Positions 24,923-34,387 of a DNA stretch of 34,546 nt are shown here, one piece after another. Within the stretch, counting starts at the first letter, position 1, and each line of letters opens with the position of its first letter. The notes below the pieces were generated by a model, which ran no database searches, was not told the origin of the DNA, and saw nothing but the letters and a program-made list of their open reading frames with translations. The position numbers and the translations under genes were made by a program. The DNA is from FCB group bacterium (GTDB lineage Bacteria; Zixibacteria; MSB-5A5; GN15; JAAZOE01), in NCBI GenBank assembly GCA_024231695.1, contig JAAEQF010000212.1, positions 1 through 34,546 on the forward strand. The letters are read 5' to 3'.

Positions 24923-24959
24923 CAAAAAAGCTCGCCTGTTACAGACGAGCCTTTTTTGT
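24923..24959. terminator. bidirectional terminator after cysS
   Basis: GCTCGCCTG and CAGACGAGC (one mismatch) pair around TTA, with an A run on the left and a T run on the right, so it works on both strands. On the minus strand it ends the long yebC-to-cysS block. Confidence 0.8.
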
Positions 24960-24974
24960 ATGCAAAATCAGCGG

Positions 24975-26372
24975 CTATATCTTCCGCTTCCACTTAGTGC
25001 CCGAAGGCGTGTCCTCAAGGATTATCCCCTGGGCCAGTAGTTCATCACGGATACGATCCGATTCGGCCCAGTTCTTATTTTTGCGCGCCTCAATCCGAGC
25101 CTCAATCATGCCCTCGATCCCGGCGTCAATTGTCTCCTCTTCACCTATCTGAAGACCGAGCACAGAATCGAAACGGTTGATTAAATCCAGTGCCCGGACT
25201 GCTTCGGCCCGTGAAAGCCTGCTTTCTGCCTTGAGACGGTTTATATCCCGAATATAATCGAAAACCACTCCCAGCGCTTCGGAGATATTAAGATCGTCAT
25301 CCATCGCCTTTTCGAAATTTGCGGCGGCGCCGCTTATAAATCCATCAGCCTCTCCCCCGTCGGTTTCGCCGGTAACGTCGCCCAGATTGGAGATGAAATC
25401 ATAATATCTTTCCAACGAATTGGCCGCCGCAGTCAAACCATCGAAAGTAAAATTCAACTGCTGGCGATAATGAGTGGATATCAGACAATATCTGATCGCC
25501 CGTGGAGCATAACCCTTTTCCAGAAGTTGCGGCATGGTAAAAAAGTTATTAAGCGATTTGGCCATTTTACGACCGTCCACGATCAAATGCAAACTATGCA
25601 GCCAATAATTGGCGAATGGCTTACCGGTGGCCGCTTCCGACTGAGCGATTTCATTTTCATGGTGCGGGAAAATGTTGTCCACGGCACCGGTATGAATATC
25701 GAAATGTTCGCCCAGATATTTCATCGACATGGCCGAACATTCGATATGCCAGCCCGGACGACCCTTACCGATCTCGGTTTCCCAGAATACGTTGCCGTCA
25801 TCTTCATCCCACCCTTTCCACAGGGCGAAATCGGAAACCTGGTCTTTTTCATATTCATCGGAGGCGACTCTGGCGCCCACCTTGAGTTCATCCATTTTCA
25901 TATGCGACAAACGGCCGTAACCGGCAAAAGCGGATATTTTATAATATATCGATCCGCCCATTTCATAAGCATAGCCGTCGTCAAGAAGTTTGCGGATGAT
26001 CTGCACCATTTCCGGGATATGCTCGGTGGCCGCAGGATAGACCTCGGCCCGCTGGATATTCAGGGTGTCGAGATCATCGAAAAAAGCCTGCTTGTATTTG
26101 GCCGTGTAGTCCCCCAGCGAAATACCCTGTTCGCGCGAACCTTTGATCGTTTTATCATCGATATCGGTCAGGTTCATGACATGGGTCAGACGATATCCTT
26201 TGTATAGCAGGTAACGCCTGAGAATGTCCTCGAACATGAATGTCCGCAAGTTACCGATATGGGCATAATTATAAATCGTCGGTCCACAGGTATACATGCG
26301 CACCTTGTCGCCATCAATCGGTTTAAACTCTTCCTTGCGGCGATTCATTGTATTGAAAAACATCAAAGGCAT
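24975..26372 (-). CDS. cysS: cysteinyl-tRNA synthetase
   Basis: A 465-residue class I enzyme that charges tRNA-Cys, monomeric, zinc-dependent. Visible are the zinc/HIGH region YTCGPTIYNYAHIGNLRT, the zinc ligands in GWHIECSAM and FPHHENEIAQSEA, and the KMSKS loop in the form RKMAKSLNNFFT. The C-terminal helical domain ends in EDTPSGTKWKRK. GAGG lies five bases upstream of the ATG. The gene starts two bases after the M42 peptidase stop and is the last gene of the block. Confidence 0.97.
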   Translation of the reverse strand: MPLMFFNTMNRRKEEFKPIDGDKVRMYTCGPTIYNYAHIGNLRTFMFEDILRRYLLYKGYRLTHVMNLTDIDDKTIKGSREQGISLGDYTAKYKQAFFDDLDTLNIQRAEVYPAATEHIPEMVQIIRKLLDDGYAYEMGGSIYYKISAFAGYGRLSHMKMDELKVGARVASDEYEKDQVSDFALWKGWDEDDGNVFWETEIGKGRPGWHIECSAMSMKYLGEHFDIHTGAVDNIFPHHENEIAQSEAATGKPFANYWLHSLHLIVDGRKMAKSLNNFFTMPQLLEKGYAPRAIRYCLISTHYRQQLNFTFDGLTAAANSLERYYDFISNLGDVTGETDGGEADGFISGAAANFEKAMDDDLNISEALGVVFDYIRDINRLKAESRLSRAEAVRALDLINRFDSVLGLQIGEEETIDAGIEGMIEARIEARKNKNWAESDRIRDELLAQGIILEDTPSGTKWKRKI

Positions 26373-26374
26373 AT

Positions 26375-27445
26375 CTACCTCGCTGTCAGTGAAGCGACCG
26401 TTTTCTTATCGAGCCGTTTAACCAGTTCAAACAGCAATTTTAACGTATTGTCATAATCCTTACGATAGAGAATCGAATTATGACTGTGAATATAGCGTGT
26501 CGGCGGACCTATATAAATCGAGGGTACGCCGGAACGGGTGATATGAATGCGCGCCCCGTCGCCGGAACCGCCTTCCATGTAGGACAAATTGAACGGGATT
26601 TTATTCTTTTCGGCCACATCCATCATCAATTCCCGCAGGCGTTTGTTGGGGATCATTCCATGATCGTATATCAACAAGGATGGACCACCACCGAACTTCT
26701 CGACCCGACCATCATAACCGGGAATATCAAGAGCGATACCAACATCAACGATAATGGCTACATCCGGATTGGTCATGTGGGCCACCGTGGCCGCTCCCCG
26801 CAAGCCCACTTCCTCCTGCACCGAACCGGCGCCAATGACCGTGTTGGGATGTTTGGCCTTTTGCAGTTTCTTCATCAAGTCAACTACCAAAGCACAAGCT
26901 ACGCGATTATCGATCGCTTTAGCCATATACAGGTTGGGATTGTTCATAATCGTGAATTCGGAATCGGGAACGATCGAATCGCCGACAGCCACACCCAGTT
27001 TTTTAGTCACGTCGTATTTTTCCATTCCGCCGACGTCGATGAACATATCGTCGATATCCAGTACCTTTTTGCGCTCGTCCGGCTTCAGCAGATGCGGCGG
27101 TTTACTGCCGACCACACCCAAAACCGTGCCCTTTTTGGTGATGATTCTCATCCGCTGACCAAGAGCCACATGCCCCCACCAGCCGCCCAGCGGCAAGAAC
27201 TTGATAAAGCCGCCCTTGGTGATATCCTTGACCATGAACCCAATCTCGTCCAGATGAGAATCAAAAAGAATCCTCGGGCCATCAGTCGGGCCCTTTTTAG
27301 TACAGATTATCGATCCCAGTCGATCATACTCAATATCACCCAATCCCTCGAGATGGGCAGCCATTATTTCGGTAGCAGCGTCTTCATGACCCGAGGTACC
27401 GTTGGCGTTGGTCAGGTCCTGCAAAAGCTTGGCTGTAGAATCCAC
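26375..27445 (-). CDS. M42-family metallo-aminopeptidase
   Basis: A 356-residue cytoplasmic aminopeptidase that would form dodecameric TET-like particles. Metal ligands and catalytic residues typical of M42 are visible: DSHLDEIGF (His, Asp), the Asp in MAKAIDNRVA, QEEVGLRGA (Glu pair), IIVDVGIALD and the C-terminal HSHNSI. It probably finishes degradation of peptides; family members are also annotated as endoglucanase or FrvX, names not supported by chemistry. It starts with GTG behind AGAGAGTGAG and is followed by cysS after two bases. Confidence 0.92.
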   Translation of the reverse strand: MDSTAKLLQDLTNANGTSGHEDAATEIMAAHLEGLGDIEYDRLGSIICTKKGPTDGPRILFDSHLDEIGFMVKDITKGGFIKFLPLGGWWGHVALGQRMRIITKKGTVLGVVGSKPPHLLKPDERKKVLDIDDMFIDVGGMEKYDVTKKLGVAVGDSIVPDSEFTIMNNPNLYMAKAIDNRVACALVVDLMKKLQKAKHPNTVIGAGSVQEEVGLRGAATVAHMTNPDVAIIVDVGIALDIPGYDGRVEKFGGGPSLLIYDHGMIPNKRLRELMMDVAEKNKIPFNLSYMEGGSGDGARIHITRSGVPSIYIGPPTRYIHSHNSILYRKDYDNTLKLLFELVKRLDKKTVASLTAR

Positions 27446-27478
27446 GTTCTCACTCTCTTTCTATTTCAAAAACAATAA

Positions 27479-28216
27479 TTATTTCTGCACTATATCCAAA
27501 AGTTCGGAAAGTTTATTTATGGTCACGACGCCATCCGGAAGTTCATCAGGATATTCGCGGCCCGCGCGCTTTTTGAGTATCGGCCTGATTCCGACCCCAA
27601 GTGGCCCTTCCACGTCTTCCGTGAACCGATCACCGACATAAACGGTTTCCTCAGCGGTCAAACCGATCTCCTCCAGCCCCGCAAGAAAAATATCCTTATG
27701 CGGTTTGCGTTTGCCGAATGACGTTGAATATATCCTGAATCCCAAATAAGGCATCAAACCAAACATCTTGATATCCACATCATGTTGATGCGGTTCGAAA
27801 ATTGTATTGGAAATCAAGCCGGTCTTAAATCCCCGAGCCATTAAGCTTTTCAACGTCTTCCGCGCACCATCCTCAACCGTCAACGGATCCCGAATAAAGG
27901 AGTAAAACGCCTCCATGAAATTCCAACCTTGTTCTTTGGCATTCTCCAGTCCGAGTTCGGTCAAGAGCTTAGTCGGAGCATCGATAGCATTCCATTCATT
28001 CAAGGTACTGATAGCAACCTGCCTGAACTCACCCTTAATCTCTTCCAGCCGGGCATTGAATGTTTCAAAATCCGGCAAAACATGATCACTATCGAGCAAT
28101 TGCTTATATCCCAGTCGCTGGCCGTCAAGAGCAATCTCAGTCCAGTCGCGGTTCTCGTATTCGATCAGCGTCGAACCGAGATCGAAAATTACCCCTTTGA
28201 CTCCTGAATAGATCAT
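27479..28216 (-). CDS. HAD-superfamily hydrolase with FDLG motif I
   Basis: A 245-residue cytoplasmic HAD protein of the subfamily I type (helical cap, ~residues 20-110). Motif I reads FDLGSTL, so the second Asp, the usual acid/base, is replaced by Gly, as also seen in YihX-like phosphatases (FDLG). Motif II SNT (GLISNTIFE), motif III Lys (GKRKPHKDIF) and motif IV GDRFTEDVEG are present. Substrate unknown. The start directly abuts the ddl stop, so it is co-translated with ddl. Confidence 0.8.
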   Translation of the reverse strand: MIYSGVKGVIFDLGSTLIEYENRDWTEIALDGQRLGYKQLLDSDHVLPDFETFNARLEEIKGEFRQVAISTLNEWNAIDAPTKLLTELGLENAKEQGWNFMEAFYSFIRDPLTVEDGARKTLKSLMARGFKTGLISNTIFEPHQHDVDIKMFGLMPYLGFRIYSTSFGKRKPHKDIFLAGLEEIGLTAEETVYVGDRFTEDVEGPLGVGIRPILKKRAGREYPDELPDGVVTINKLSELLDIVQK

Positions 28217-29242
28217 CTACTCGCCCTCCAGAGCCAGTTGGCATAGCTTGACCAGTAATTGATCAAATTCTATTCCGACCGCCTTGGCCGCCATCGGAAA
28301 AAGAGATAATGCGGTCATACCCGGTAGCGTATTCAATTCCAGACAGATATAAGAGCCGTCAGACCCGACGATAAAATCAATCCGGGCGTATCCCCGACAA
28401 CCGATAGTGTGATACAACCTGACGGCATCGTCAGCCAGTTTTTCTACAAAATCGAGTTCTATATCGGCCGGGCAAATATATTCCGATTTGCCCTTGGTGT
28501 ACTTACAGGTGTAATCATAAAGTTTATGACTCGGTTTGATCTCGACCGGCGGCAATGGTTTACCGTCGAGGACAGAGATAGTAATCTCCCGGCCCTCGAA
28601 ATATTTTTCAGCCAGAACCGAATCGGCGACGGCAAAGGCCACCTCCAGCGCCTCGGTAATCGCGCTGGCCTTTTCCACCAGCGACAGCCCGACCGTAGAT
28701 CCACCGTCGGTCGGTTTGATAATTACCGGCAATGAAAGCTGGTTTTCAATTTTCGCCGCCATCTCGGTAGGCGTCAAAGGATCCGTCCGATTAAAGTTCA
28801 ACCAGTCAGCGGTTGGAATTTTAAGCGTGCGCATGATCCTTTTGGACCAGTCCTTGTTCATGGCCACGGCCGAGGCGGCCATGGGCGATCCGGTGTACGG
28901 CAAGCCATGAATATCCAGCATCGCCTGCACTCGGCCATTTTCGCCCGACCCGCCGTGCAAAGCGTTGAAAACAACGTCGATCCCTTTTGAGCAGACTTTT
29001 TTCAGTTCACGGCAAAACAGGGCATGATTGGCTACCGTTTTAAGATCGCCCGCTTCCTGCCTGATAAAAGGTAGCCCGCCTTCATCGCCAAGCCACCGCC
29101 CGTCGCGCGGATCGATTACAAAAACATTATGCCCGGCCCCGATCAACGCTTCGGCAACAGCTTCGGCCGAAGTCAGTGAAACCTCCCGTTCGGGCGAATC
29201 GCCCCCGGCCAGGATTAAAATATTAAGCTTTTTTTCGGTCAT
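28217..29242 (-). CDS. ddl: D-alanine--D-alanine ligase
   Basis: A 341-residue ATP-grasp enzyme that makes D-Ala-D-Ala for peptidoglycan precursors. Visible: the N-terminal GGDSPEREVSLTSA with the conserved Glu and Ser, ALHGGSGENGRVQAML, the ATP-grasp lysine region VIIKPTDGGSTVGLSLV, the omega loop YTKGKSEYICPA, and the Mg/Asn motif ELNTLPGMT. Its start overlaps the dedA end by 20 bases and the HAD gene follows without a gap. Confidence 0.96.
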   Translation of the reverse strand: MTEKKLNILILAGGDSPEREVSLTSAEAVAEALIGAGHNVFVIDPRDGRWLGDEGGLPFIRQEAGDLKTVANHALFCRELKKVCSKGIDVVFNALHGGSGENGRVQAMLDIHGLPYTGSPMAASAVAMNKDWSKRIMRTLKIPTADWLNFNRTDPLTPTEMAAKIENQLSLPVIIKPTDGGSTVGLSLVEKASAITEALEVAFAVADSVLAEKYFEGREITISVLDGKPLPPVEIKPSHKLYDYTCKYTKGKSEYICPADIELDFVEKLADDAVRLYHTIGCRGYARIDFIVGSDGSYICLELNTLPGMTALSLFPMAAKAVGIEFDQLLVKLCQLALEGE

Positions 29243-29861
29243 TTATATACCTGCGCACAACAAACGTGATCCAAATTATAACAACCACCGTCACAATAAC
29301 CAAGATTATTTTACTGTAGATATCGAATCCAGCTTTCAAGCGGTCGATATAAGCCCTCATCCCATAAGCCAGAGCAATCAGTGCACCGTGGAACAGGGCC
29401 GAGGAAATAAGCGAATAGACAGCCATCGGCACAGTCGGATAACGGCTTACTCCGGCGCCGGCAGCGATGGCCACTCGTGCTCCGACCACAAAACGGCTGG
29501 CCAGAAGAATTCCGGCTCCAAAGCGGTCGAACCAGCCCTGTACTCGGGCCAGGTCACCCTTGGAAAATAAACGCGAATTCGATTGAGCCAGTCTTCCCCG
29601 GCCCGCTCGGTATCCGATGGCATAGACCACCATTATCGACGACATTGTTCCGGCAAGGATAAACAGAAAAGTCGGAGTCAGACTCAGTTTGCCGACGGCC
29701 GCCAGATATCCCCCGATTATCGTAAAAGTATCGCCCGGAATCGGTGGAATAATATTTTCGGTAAAGGCGATCAGAAACAACAACAGATAAATATACTGTG
29801 GATCGGTTCGATCAACAAACGCCAGCAGTTCCTGAAATCCGGAAGATAAAAATTCAAACAT
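29223..29861 (-). CDS. DedA-family membrane protein
   Basis: A 212-residue inner-membrane protein with four to five hydrophobic segments. The DedA/SNARE-associated hallmarks are present: TENIIPPIPGDT with re-entrant loop, GYRAGRG, and RFVVGARVAIAAGAG with the conserved Arg residues. Family members are linked to recycling of undecaprenyl phosphate or lipid scrambling, in keeping with the neighbouring ddl and isoprenoid genes; the exact role here is not known. It overlaps ddl by 20 bases and follows ispF closely. Confidence 0.9.
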   Translation of the reverse strand: MFEFLSSGFQELLAFVDRTDPQYIYLLLFLIAFTENIIPPIPGDTFTIIGGYLAAVGKLSLTPTFLFILAGTMSSIMVVYAIGYRAGRGRLAQSNSRLFSKGDLARVQGWFDRFGAGILLASRFVVGARVAIAAGAGVSRYPTVPMAVYSLISSALFHGALIALAYGMRAYIDRLKAGFDIYSKIILVIVTVVVIIWITFVVRRYINDRKKA

Positions 29862-29869
29862 ACGGCCCG

Positions 29870-30349
29870 TTATTTGTAAATGGTCGCGCTGGCCACGGCA
29901 GCAATGCCCTCTTCCCGTCCGGTAAATCCGAGACCTTCGGTCGTGGTCGCTTTAATATTTATACGCCCGATATCGAGATTCAGTGAATCGGCCAGTTTCC
30001 TGGTCATTTTTTCGATATAGATCGCCAGTTTAGGTTTCTGAGCAATTACGGTGACATCGATATTACCGACCGCCCAACCCTTGCCGGTCAGCTTGCGCAT
30101 AGTTTCCTGTAAAAGTAAAAGCGAACTTATCCCCTTAAACTTGTCGTCGGTATCAGGGAAATGCCGCCCGATATCGCCCAACCCGGCCGCCCCCAGCAAA
30201 GCATCGATAACGGCATGGACAAGCACGTCGGCATCCGAATGCCCGGCCAATCCCATAGGGAAATCGATTTCAACTCCACCCAGTATAAGCTTGCGACCCT
30301 GGGCAAAAGCATGAACGTCATAACCGATACCGCTTCTATAATCCTTCAC
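29870..30349 (-). CDS. ispF: 2-C-methyl-D-erythritol 2,4-cyclodiphosphate synthase
   Basis: A 159-residue enzyme of the MEP isoprenoid pathway, trimeric, zinc-dependent. GYDVHAF (zinc ligands Asp and His), GHSDADVLVHAVIDALLGAA, GDIGRHFPDTD and the C-terminal TTTEGLGFTGREEGIAA are all typical. GTG start overlaps the ispD stop by three bases, so both are coupled; these steps also occur next to each other in the pathway's gene order. Confidence 0.97.
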   Translation of the reverse strand: MKDYRSGIGYDVHAFAQGRKLILGGVEIDFPMGLAGHSDADVLVHAVIDALLGAAGLGDIGRHFPDTDDKFKGISSLLLLQETMRKLTGKGWAVGNIDVTVIAQKPKLAIYIEKMTRKLADSLNLDIGRINIKATTTEGLGFTGREEGIAAVASATIYK

Positions 30350-31035
30350 TTATTTTCCCCTTCCAAAATCCGGGCCGCCAAATCAAGATCATCCGCCACG
30401 GTCACTTTGGGATTGGGTCCGGTCGGTTCGACCAGTCGGACCATAAACCCGAGAGCTTCCACTGCCGAGGCGTCGTCGGTAGGTTCCGTTTTCGACTCAA
30501 TCGCCTTTTGATAGGCTTCCTTGATCAAATCATACTGGAAAACCTGCGGTGTTTCCGCTCGATACAGGTTTACGCGGTCAATGGTGGCAATAATCATCCC
30601 CTCGCGTACCCGTTTGACCGTATCGGCCATCGGCCGCCCCAATATTGCCGCTCGATGACTTTGAGCCATAAGCGTAACCTCGTCGATATCGGCCGGTTTG
30701 ACCAGCGGGCGAGCGGCGTCATGCACCGCCACAAAAGAAGTCGAAAGCGGCAGAGCCATGATCCCCTTCAGGACCGACTCGGCCCGGGATGCACCGCCGG
30801 GGACTATTTTGAAAACCTTGGCGAAGCCGTACGGATTGACGATGCTGTTGTTGACATGCAGAAGATAATCCTCAGCGGCCACGATCACAATCTGATCAAT
30901 GCTAGCCGCTTTTTCAAACCGCTCAATAGTCCAGGCCAAAAGCGGCCGCCCGGCAATCAACTGATACTGCTTGGGGATTCCCCCGCCAAATCTCTGCCCG
31001 TCACCCCCGGCCACAATTACAGCAATCGTTTTCAT
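30346..31035 (-). CDS. ispD: 2-C-methyl-D-erythritol 4-phosphate cytidylyltransferase
   Basis: A 229-residue enzyme of the MEP pathway that makes CDP-methylerythritol. The nucleotide-binding start reads VIVAGGDGQRFGGGIPKQY (usually AAGxGxRM), followed by VHDAARPLV and TDDASAVEALG. The true start is ATG 31035; the frame is open up to 31101 with no family likeness. The ribosome site is weak (GGA). It overlaps ispF. Confidence 0.95.
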   Translation of the reverse strand: MKTIAVIVAGGDGQRFGGGIPKQYQLIAGRPLLAWTIERFEKAASIDQIVIVAAEDYLLHVNNSIVNPYGFAKVFKIVPGGASRAESVLKGIMALPLSTSFVAVHDAARPLVKPADIDEVTLMAQSHRAAILGRPMADTVKRVREGMIIATIDRVNLYRAETPQVFQYDLIKEAYQKAIESKTEPTDDASAVEALGFMVRLVEPTGPNPKVTVADDLDLAARILEGENK

Positions 31036-31082
31036 TTGTCCAAAATAACACAGTTTATGCAAAGGGTAAAGGGAAAAGCCGG

Positions 31083-32114
31083 TTATAAAATCAGCATACA
31101 ATCGCCGTAGCTGTAGAAGCGGTACTTCTCGGCGACAGCATGTAGATATGCCTGCTTGAGAAACTCCTGACCGCAGAAAGCGGCCACCAGCATCAAAAGC
31201 GATGATTGCGGCAGGTGAAAATTCGTCAGGATGGCATCCACCGCCCTATATTTGTAAGGCGGATAGATAAACAGATCGACCATTTCGGTCATAGGTTTTA
31301 TGCGCCCGCTTGTTTCGGCGGTTGCTTCGATTGTCCTCACCGAAGTCGTACCGACGGCCAGAAGTTTCTTACCTTCATCCTTTTGGAGGTTGACCGTATC
31401 GGCCGTTTTCTTGGTCACTACGGCAAATTCCGGATCGACTATATGATCTTTTACCTCAGAAGCAGTCACCGGTTTAAACGTCCCCGGTCCCACATGAAGG
31501 GTGACTTTTTCTATCGCGATTTTTTTCTGTCGCAGGCTCGACATCACCCCCGAACTGAAATGAAGCCCGGCGGTTGGAGCCGCCACCGAACCTGATTCGG
31601 CGGCATAGACCGTTTGATAACGATCCCTATCGGTGGCTTCGGCCTCTCGCCTGATATAGGGCGGCAGAGGAATCTTGCCGTATCGTGATATTATAAATTT
31701 TTCCTCGGCAGATCCTTCAAAGGTAATCGTCCGCTCCACCGGCCCCGGATCGTCGATAGCCGTAATATGATTTTTCCCGTCGAACCATATCTTTTCCCCG
31801 CTCTTTATTCGACCCGAAGGTCTCAGCAGGGCGCGCCAGGATAAGGAATTTTTCTTCATTCGCCGCACCAGAAATATCTCGACTTTGCCCCCGGTTGATC
31901 GGTGGCCGAAAAGGCGGGCTTTAAAGACCCGGCTGTCATTAAGAACTAAAAAATAGGTCGAATCAAGGATCTCAGGCAGGTCGATAAATTTACGGTCGCT
32001 AATTGTTCCGGTTTTGCGGTCAAGGACCAGCATTCGCGAAGCGGTCCGTTTTTCGGCCGGGTATTGCGCCACCAGTTCCGGCGGCAGATGATAATTAAAT
32101 TCCGAAGTTTTCAT
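31083..32114 (-). CDS. queA: S-adenosylmethionine:tRNA ribosyltransferase-isomerase
   Basis: A 343-residue enzyme that moves the ribose part of SAM to preQ1 in tRNA, giving epoxyqueuosine. Recognised by the start SEFNYHLPPELVAQYPAEKR, LNDSRVFKARLFG, GSVAAPTAGLHFS, LHVGPGTFKPV and ILTNFHLPQSSLLMLVAAF. Length is normal. The rest of the queuosine pathway is not in the window. It lies 114 bases downstream of ruvB in the same direction. Confidence 0.97.
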   Translation of the reverse strand: MKTSEFNYHLPPELVAQYPAEKRTASRMLVLDRKTGTISDRKFIDLPEILDSTYFLVLNDSRVFKARLFGHRSTGGKVEIFLVRRMKKNSLSWRALLRPSGRIKSGEKIWFDGKNHITAIDDPGPVERTITFEGSAEEKFIISRYGKIPLPPYIRREAEATDRDRYQTVYAAESGSVAAPTAGLHFSSGVMSSLRQKKIAIEKVTLHVGPGTFKPVTASEVKDHIVDPEFAVVTKKTADTVNLQKDEGKKLLAVGTTSVRTIEATAETSGRIKPMTEMVDLFIYPPYKYRAVDAILTNFHLPQSSLLMLVAAFCGQEFLKQAYLHAVAEKYRFYSYGDCMLIL

Positions 32115-32228
32115 TTTAGAAAAAATAGATTTCGAGTAACAGTCATAATCACCAAAATAATCGGCGTTTTACTCAGAATCTGTAAAGGAATTTTATCCAT
32201 CGTACGGTTGAAGCCCTAAGAATCCGGC

Positions 32229-33260
32229 TTAAAAAAGCGAAGCCTGCTGGTCCGATTTACCGCCCTTTTTGATTCCCAGATGATCGTAGGCGGCGGAGGT
32301 CACGATTCGCCCCTGCCGCGTGCGTTGAATAAATCCGATTTTCAACAGATAGGGCTCCAGCATATCGACCAGCGTATCGCTTTCCTCATTCAGGGTGGAT
32401 GCGATAGTTTCCAACCCTACCGGTCCGCCATTATAAAAGTCGATTATTACTTTTAGATAAGAGCGATCCAGCTTATCCAGACCGACCGAATCGACCCCTT
32501 CCATCAACAATGCCTTTTCGGCCAATTCGGCATTGATCTCACCATTACTTTTCACCTGAGCATAATCACGAACCCGGCGCAATAGCCGGTTGGCCACGCG
32601 GGGAGTCCCACGACTGCGCCGCCCGATGATATGAGCTGATTCTTCGTCGATGGTCACTTCCAAAAGCCGCGCCGAACGGGTTACGACCTGCTGTAAATCT
32701 TCCACTTCGTAAAAGTCAATATGATGATAGATGCCGAAACGGTCGCGCATAGGTGCGGTCAAAAGCCCGGCTCGCGTGGTCGCGCCTATCAGTGTAAACT
32801 GTTTCAACGGCATATTGATCACCCGCGAGAACGCGCCTTTGTCGATCAAAAACTCGACCCTGAAATCCTCCATGGCCGGATAGATAAACTCCTCGACCAC
32901 CGGGTTTAGCCGATGTATCTCATCAATGAAGAGCACATCGCCATGTTTTAGATTGGTCAACACGCCCATCAAATCACCGGAACGGGTCAATGTCGGCCCG
33001 GAGGTGGAGACCAAGGTAGCATTCATTTCCCTGGCCAGAATATTGGCCAAAGTTGTCTTGCCCAGCCCCGGGGGGCCATAGAAGAGAATATGTTCATGCG
33101 GGTCACCGCGCCCTTGGGCGGCCTCGATGGAAACTCGGAGTTTGGCTACCAGATCTTTCTGGCCGATATATTCATCGAGTTCGGTCGGCCGCAGAGAAAG
33201 AAATGATTTCTCCTCATCGACACCGGCCGCTTCGGGCGATATTATTCGTTCGCGTTTCAT
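32229..33260 (-). CDS. ruvB: Holliday junction branch migration helicase RuvB
   Basis: A 343-residue AAA+ motor that, with RuvA, drives branch migration of Holliday junctions. Walker A GPPGLGKTT, Walker B LFIDEIHRL, sensor/arginine-finger region GATTRAGLLTAPMRDRFG and the C-terminal winged helix (DFYNGGPVGLETIASTLNEE, IQRTRQGRIVT) are present. Its start overlaps the ruvA stop by four bases. Confidence 0.98.
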   Translation of the reverse strand: MKRERIISPEAAGVDEEKSFLSLRPTELDEYIGQKDLVAKLRVSIEAAQGRGDPHEHILFYGPPGLGKTTLANILAREMNATLVSTSGPTLTRSGDLMGVLTNLKHGDVLFIDEIHRLNPVVEEFIYPAMEDFRVEFLIDKGAFSRVINMPLKQFTLIGATTRAGLLTAPMRDRFGIYHHIDFYEVEDLQQVVTRSARLLEVTIDEESAHIIGRRSRGTPRVANRLLRRVRDYAQVKSNGEINAELAEKALLMEGVDSVGLDKLDRSYLKVIIDFYNGGPVGLETIASTLNEESDTLVDMLEPYLLKIGFIQRTRQGRIVTSAAYDHLGIKKGGKSDQQASLF

Positions 33261-33901
33261 CGCGAGACAGCCTCACCCTGCTGAGCAAAGATAGTCTCAA
33301 CCATCTCTTCGGTCGATTTGATTTTGGGATTGAGTTCCAGGGCTTTCTTGATCAAAGCATCGACTTCGGCCGGTTTGTACTGCAGTTGAGTCAGGACATC
33401 GTATACCTCGTCCTCAAAATCAACTTTTTTCTTGTCCGGTATGGACAGCGGCCGATCACTTCGCGACAGAGCGAAACGAGCCGCCTTGCCCGACAGCGCC
33501 GCCACGATTTTCTGGGCCATGCGCGGGCCGATACCGGGAAGCTTTTTTAATAGAGCCGTATCCTGATTTTCAATTGAGCGGGCGATATCCCGCACCGGAA
33601 CGGTCAGGCAGCGAAGCGCCTTGCGCACACCAATTCCCGAAACGGTGGTAAACAGCTTGAAAAATTCACGATCCGAGGGAACGGTGAAACCGACCAACCG
33701 AGGAAACATACTTGAGGCGTTGCCAGAAGATTCGATATAATGGTAGGTGTAGAGAGTTACTGTCAAATCCTGTTTGGCTTGATTCTTCAATGGTTGGGAC
33801 AGCCCTGAGGGGATCAAGACTTCATAGAAAAGACCACCGAGTTCCAGCGTTACCGTATCGTCGCCGACACTGTCTATCCTGCCGCATATTTTCTGAATCA
33901 T
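33257..33901 (-). CDS. ruvA: Holliday junction DNA-binding protein RuvA
   Basis: A 214-residue junction-binding subunit of the RuvABC resolvasome. The OB-fold start (MIQKICGRIDSVGDDTVTLE), two helix-hairpin-helix parts (ISGIGVRKALRCL, LPGIGPRMAQKIV) and a C-terminal domain III (VDALIKKALELNPK) are visible. It overlaps both ruvC and ruvB by four bases. Confidence 0.97.
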   Translation of the reverse strand: MIQKICGRIDSVGDDTVTLELGGLFYEVLIPSGLSQPLKNQAKQDLTVTLYTYHYIESSGNASSMFPRLVGFTVPSDREFFKLFTTVSGIGVRKALRCLTVPVRDIARSIENQDTALLKKLPGIGPRMAQKIVAALSGKAARFALSRSDRPLSIPDKKKVDFEDEVYDVLTQLQYKPAEVDALIKKALELNPKIKSTEEMVETIFAQQGEAVSR

Positions 33902-34386
33902 GCCGTCGGGACTCCCTGATTCTGGTTGATATGGCAGATCGCCGCCGCCAGCGCATCCGATTTATCAATCGGCTCAGGAATTTCGGTCATATTCAACATA
34001 CTCATGACCATCTGCCTTACCTGTTCCTTGCGGGCTCGCCCATTTCCGGTCAGGGCACTTTTAATCTTGGTTGCAGAATAGTTGATTACCGGGATACCAT
34101 GAGAATCAGCCGCAGCCAGAATCGCGCCGCGGGCATGAGCCATTATCACCGCTGTTTTGGGATGCTTGATATGTGAATACAAATCTTCCATCGATACAAT
34201 ATCCGGATGCATTTCCTCCAGGATCTCAATCATACCTGAGAATATCGCCCCGACCCGCTTTTCCATCGGATCTTTCGGCCGCGAACGGATAACCCCGAAT
34301 TCAACCAGTCTCTGGTGATCCGTGCCGCCTCTGACCAGCCCGTAGCCGGTTATGGCTAAACCGGGATCGACGCCGAGAACGAGCAT
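33898..34386 (-). CDS. ruvC: Holliday junction resolvase RuvC
   Basis: A 163-residue dimeric nuclease that cuts Holliday junctions. Active-site acids lie in GVDPGLAITGYG, VSMEDLYSH and DKSDALAAAICH, and QVRQMVMSML fits the family. I take ATG 34386, the start of the RNase H-like strand; a longer open frame to 34467 would run into yebC. It starts one base after the yebC stop, with GGAGGAG lying inside yebC. Confidence 0.97.
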   Translation of the reverse strand: MLVLGVDPGLAITGYGLVRGGTDHQRLVEFGVIRSRPKDPMEKRVGAIFSGMIEILEEMHPDIVSMEDLYSHIKHPKTAVIMAHARGAILAAADSHGIPVINYSATKIKSALTGNGRARKEQVRQMVMSMLNMTEIPEPIDKSDALAAAICHINQNQGVPTA

Positions 34387-34387
34387 A

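Noticed and set aside
26480-27478. Long plus-strand frame opposite the M42 peptidase
   Set aside because: Antisense to a clear family member with all metal ligands; His/Gln-rich translation is typical of a shadow frame.
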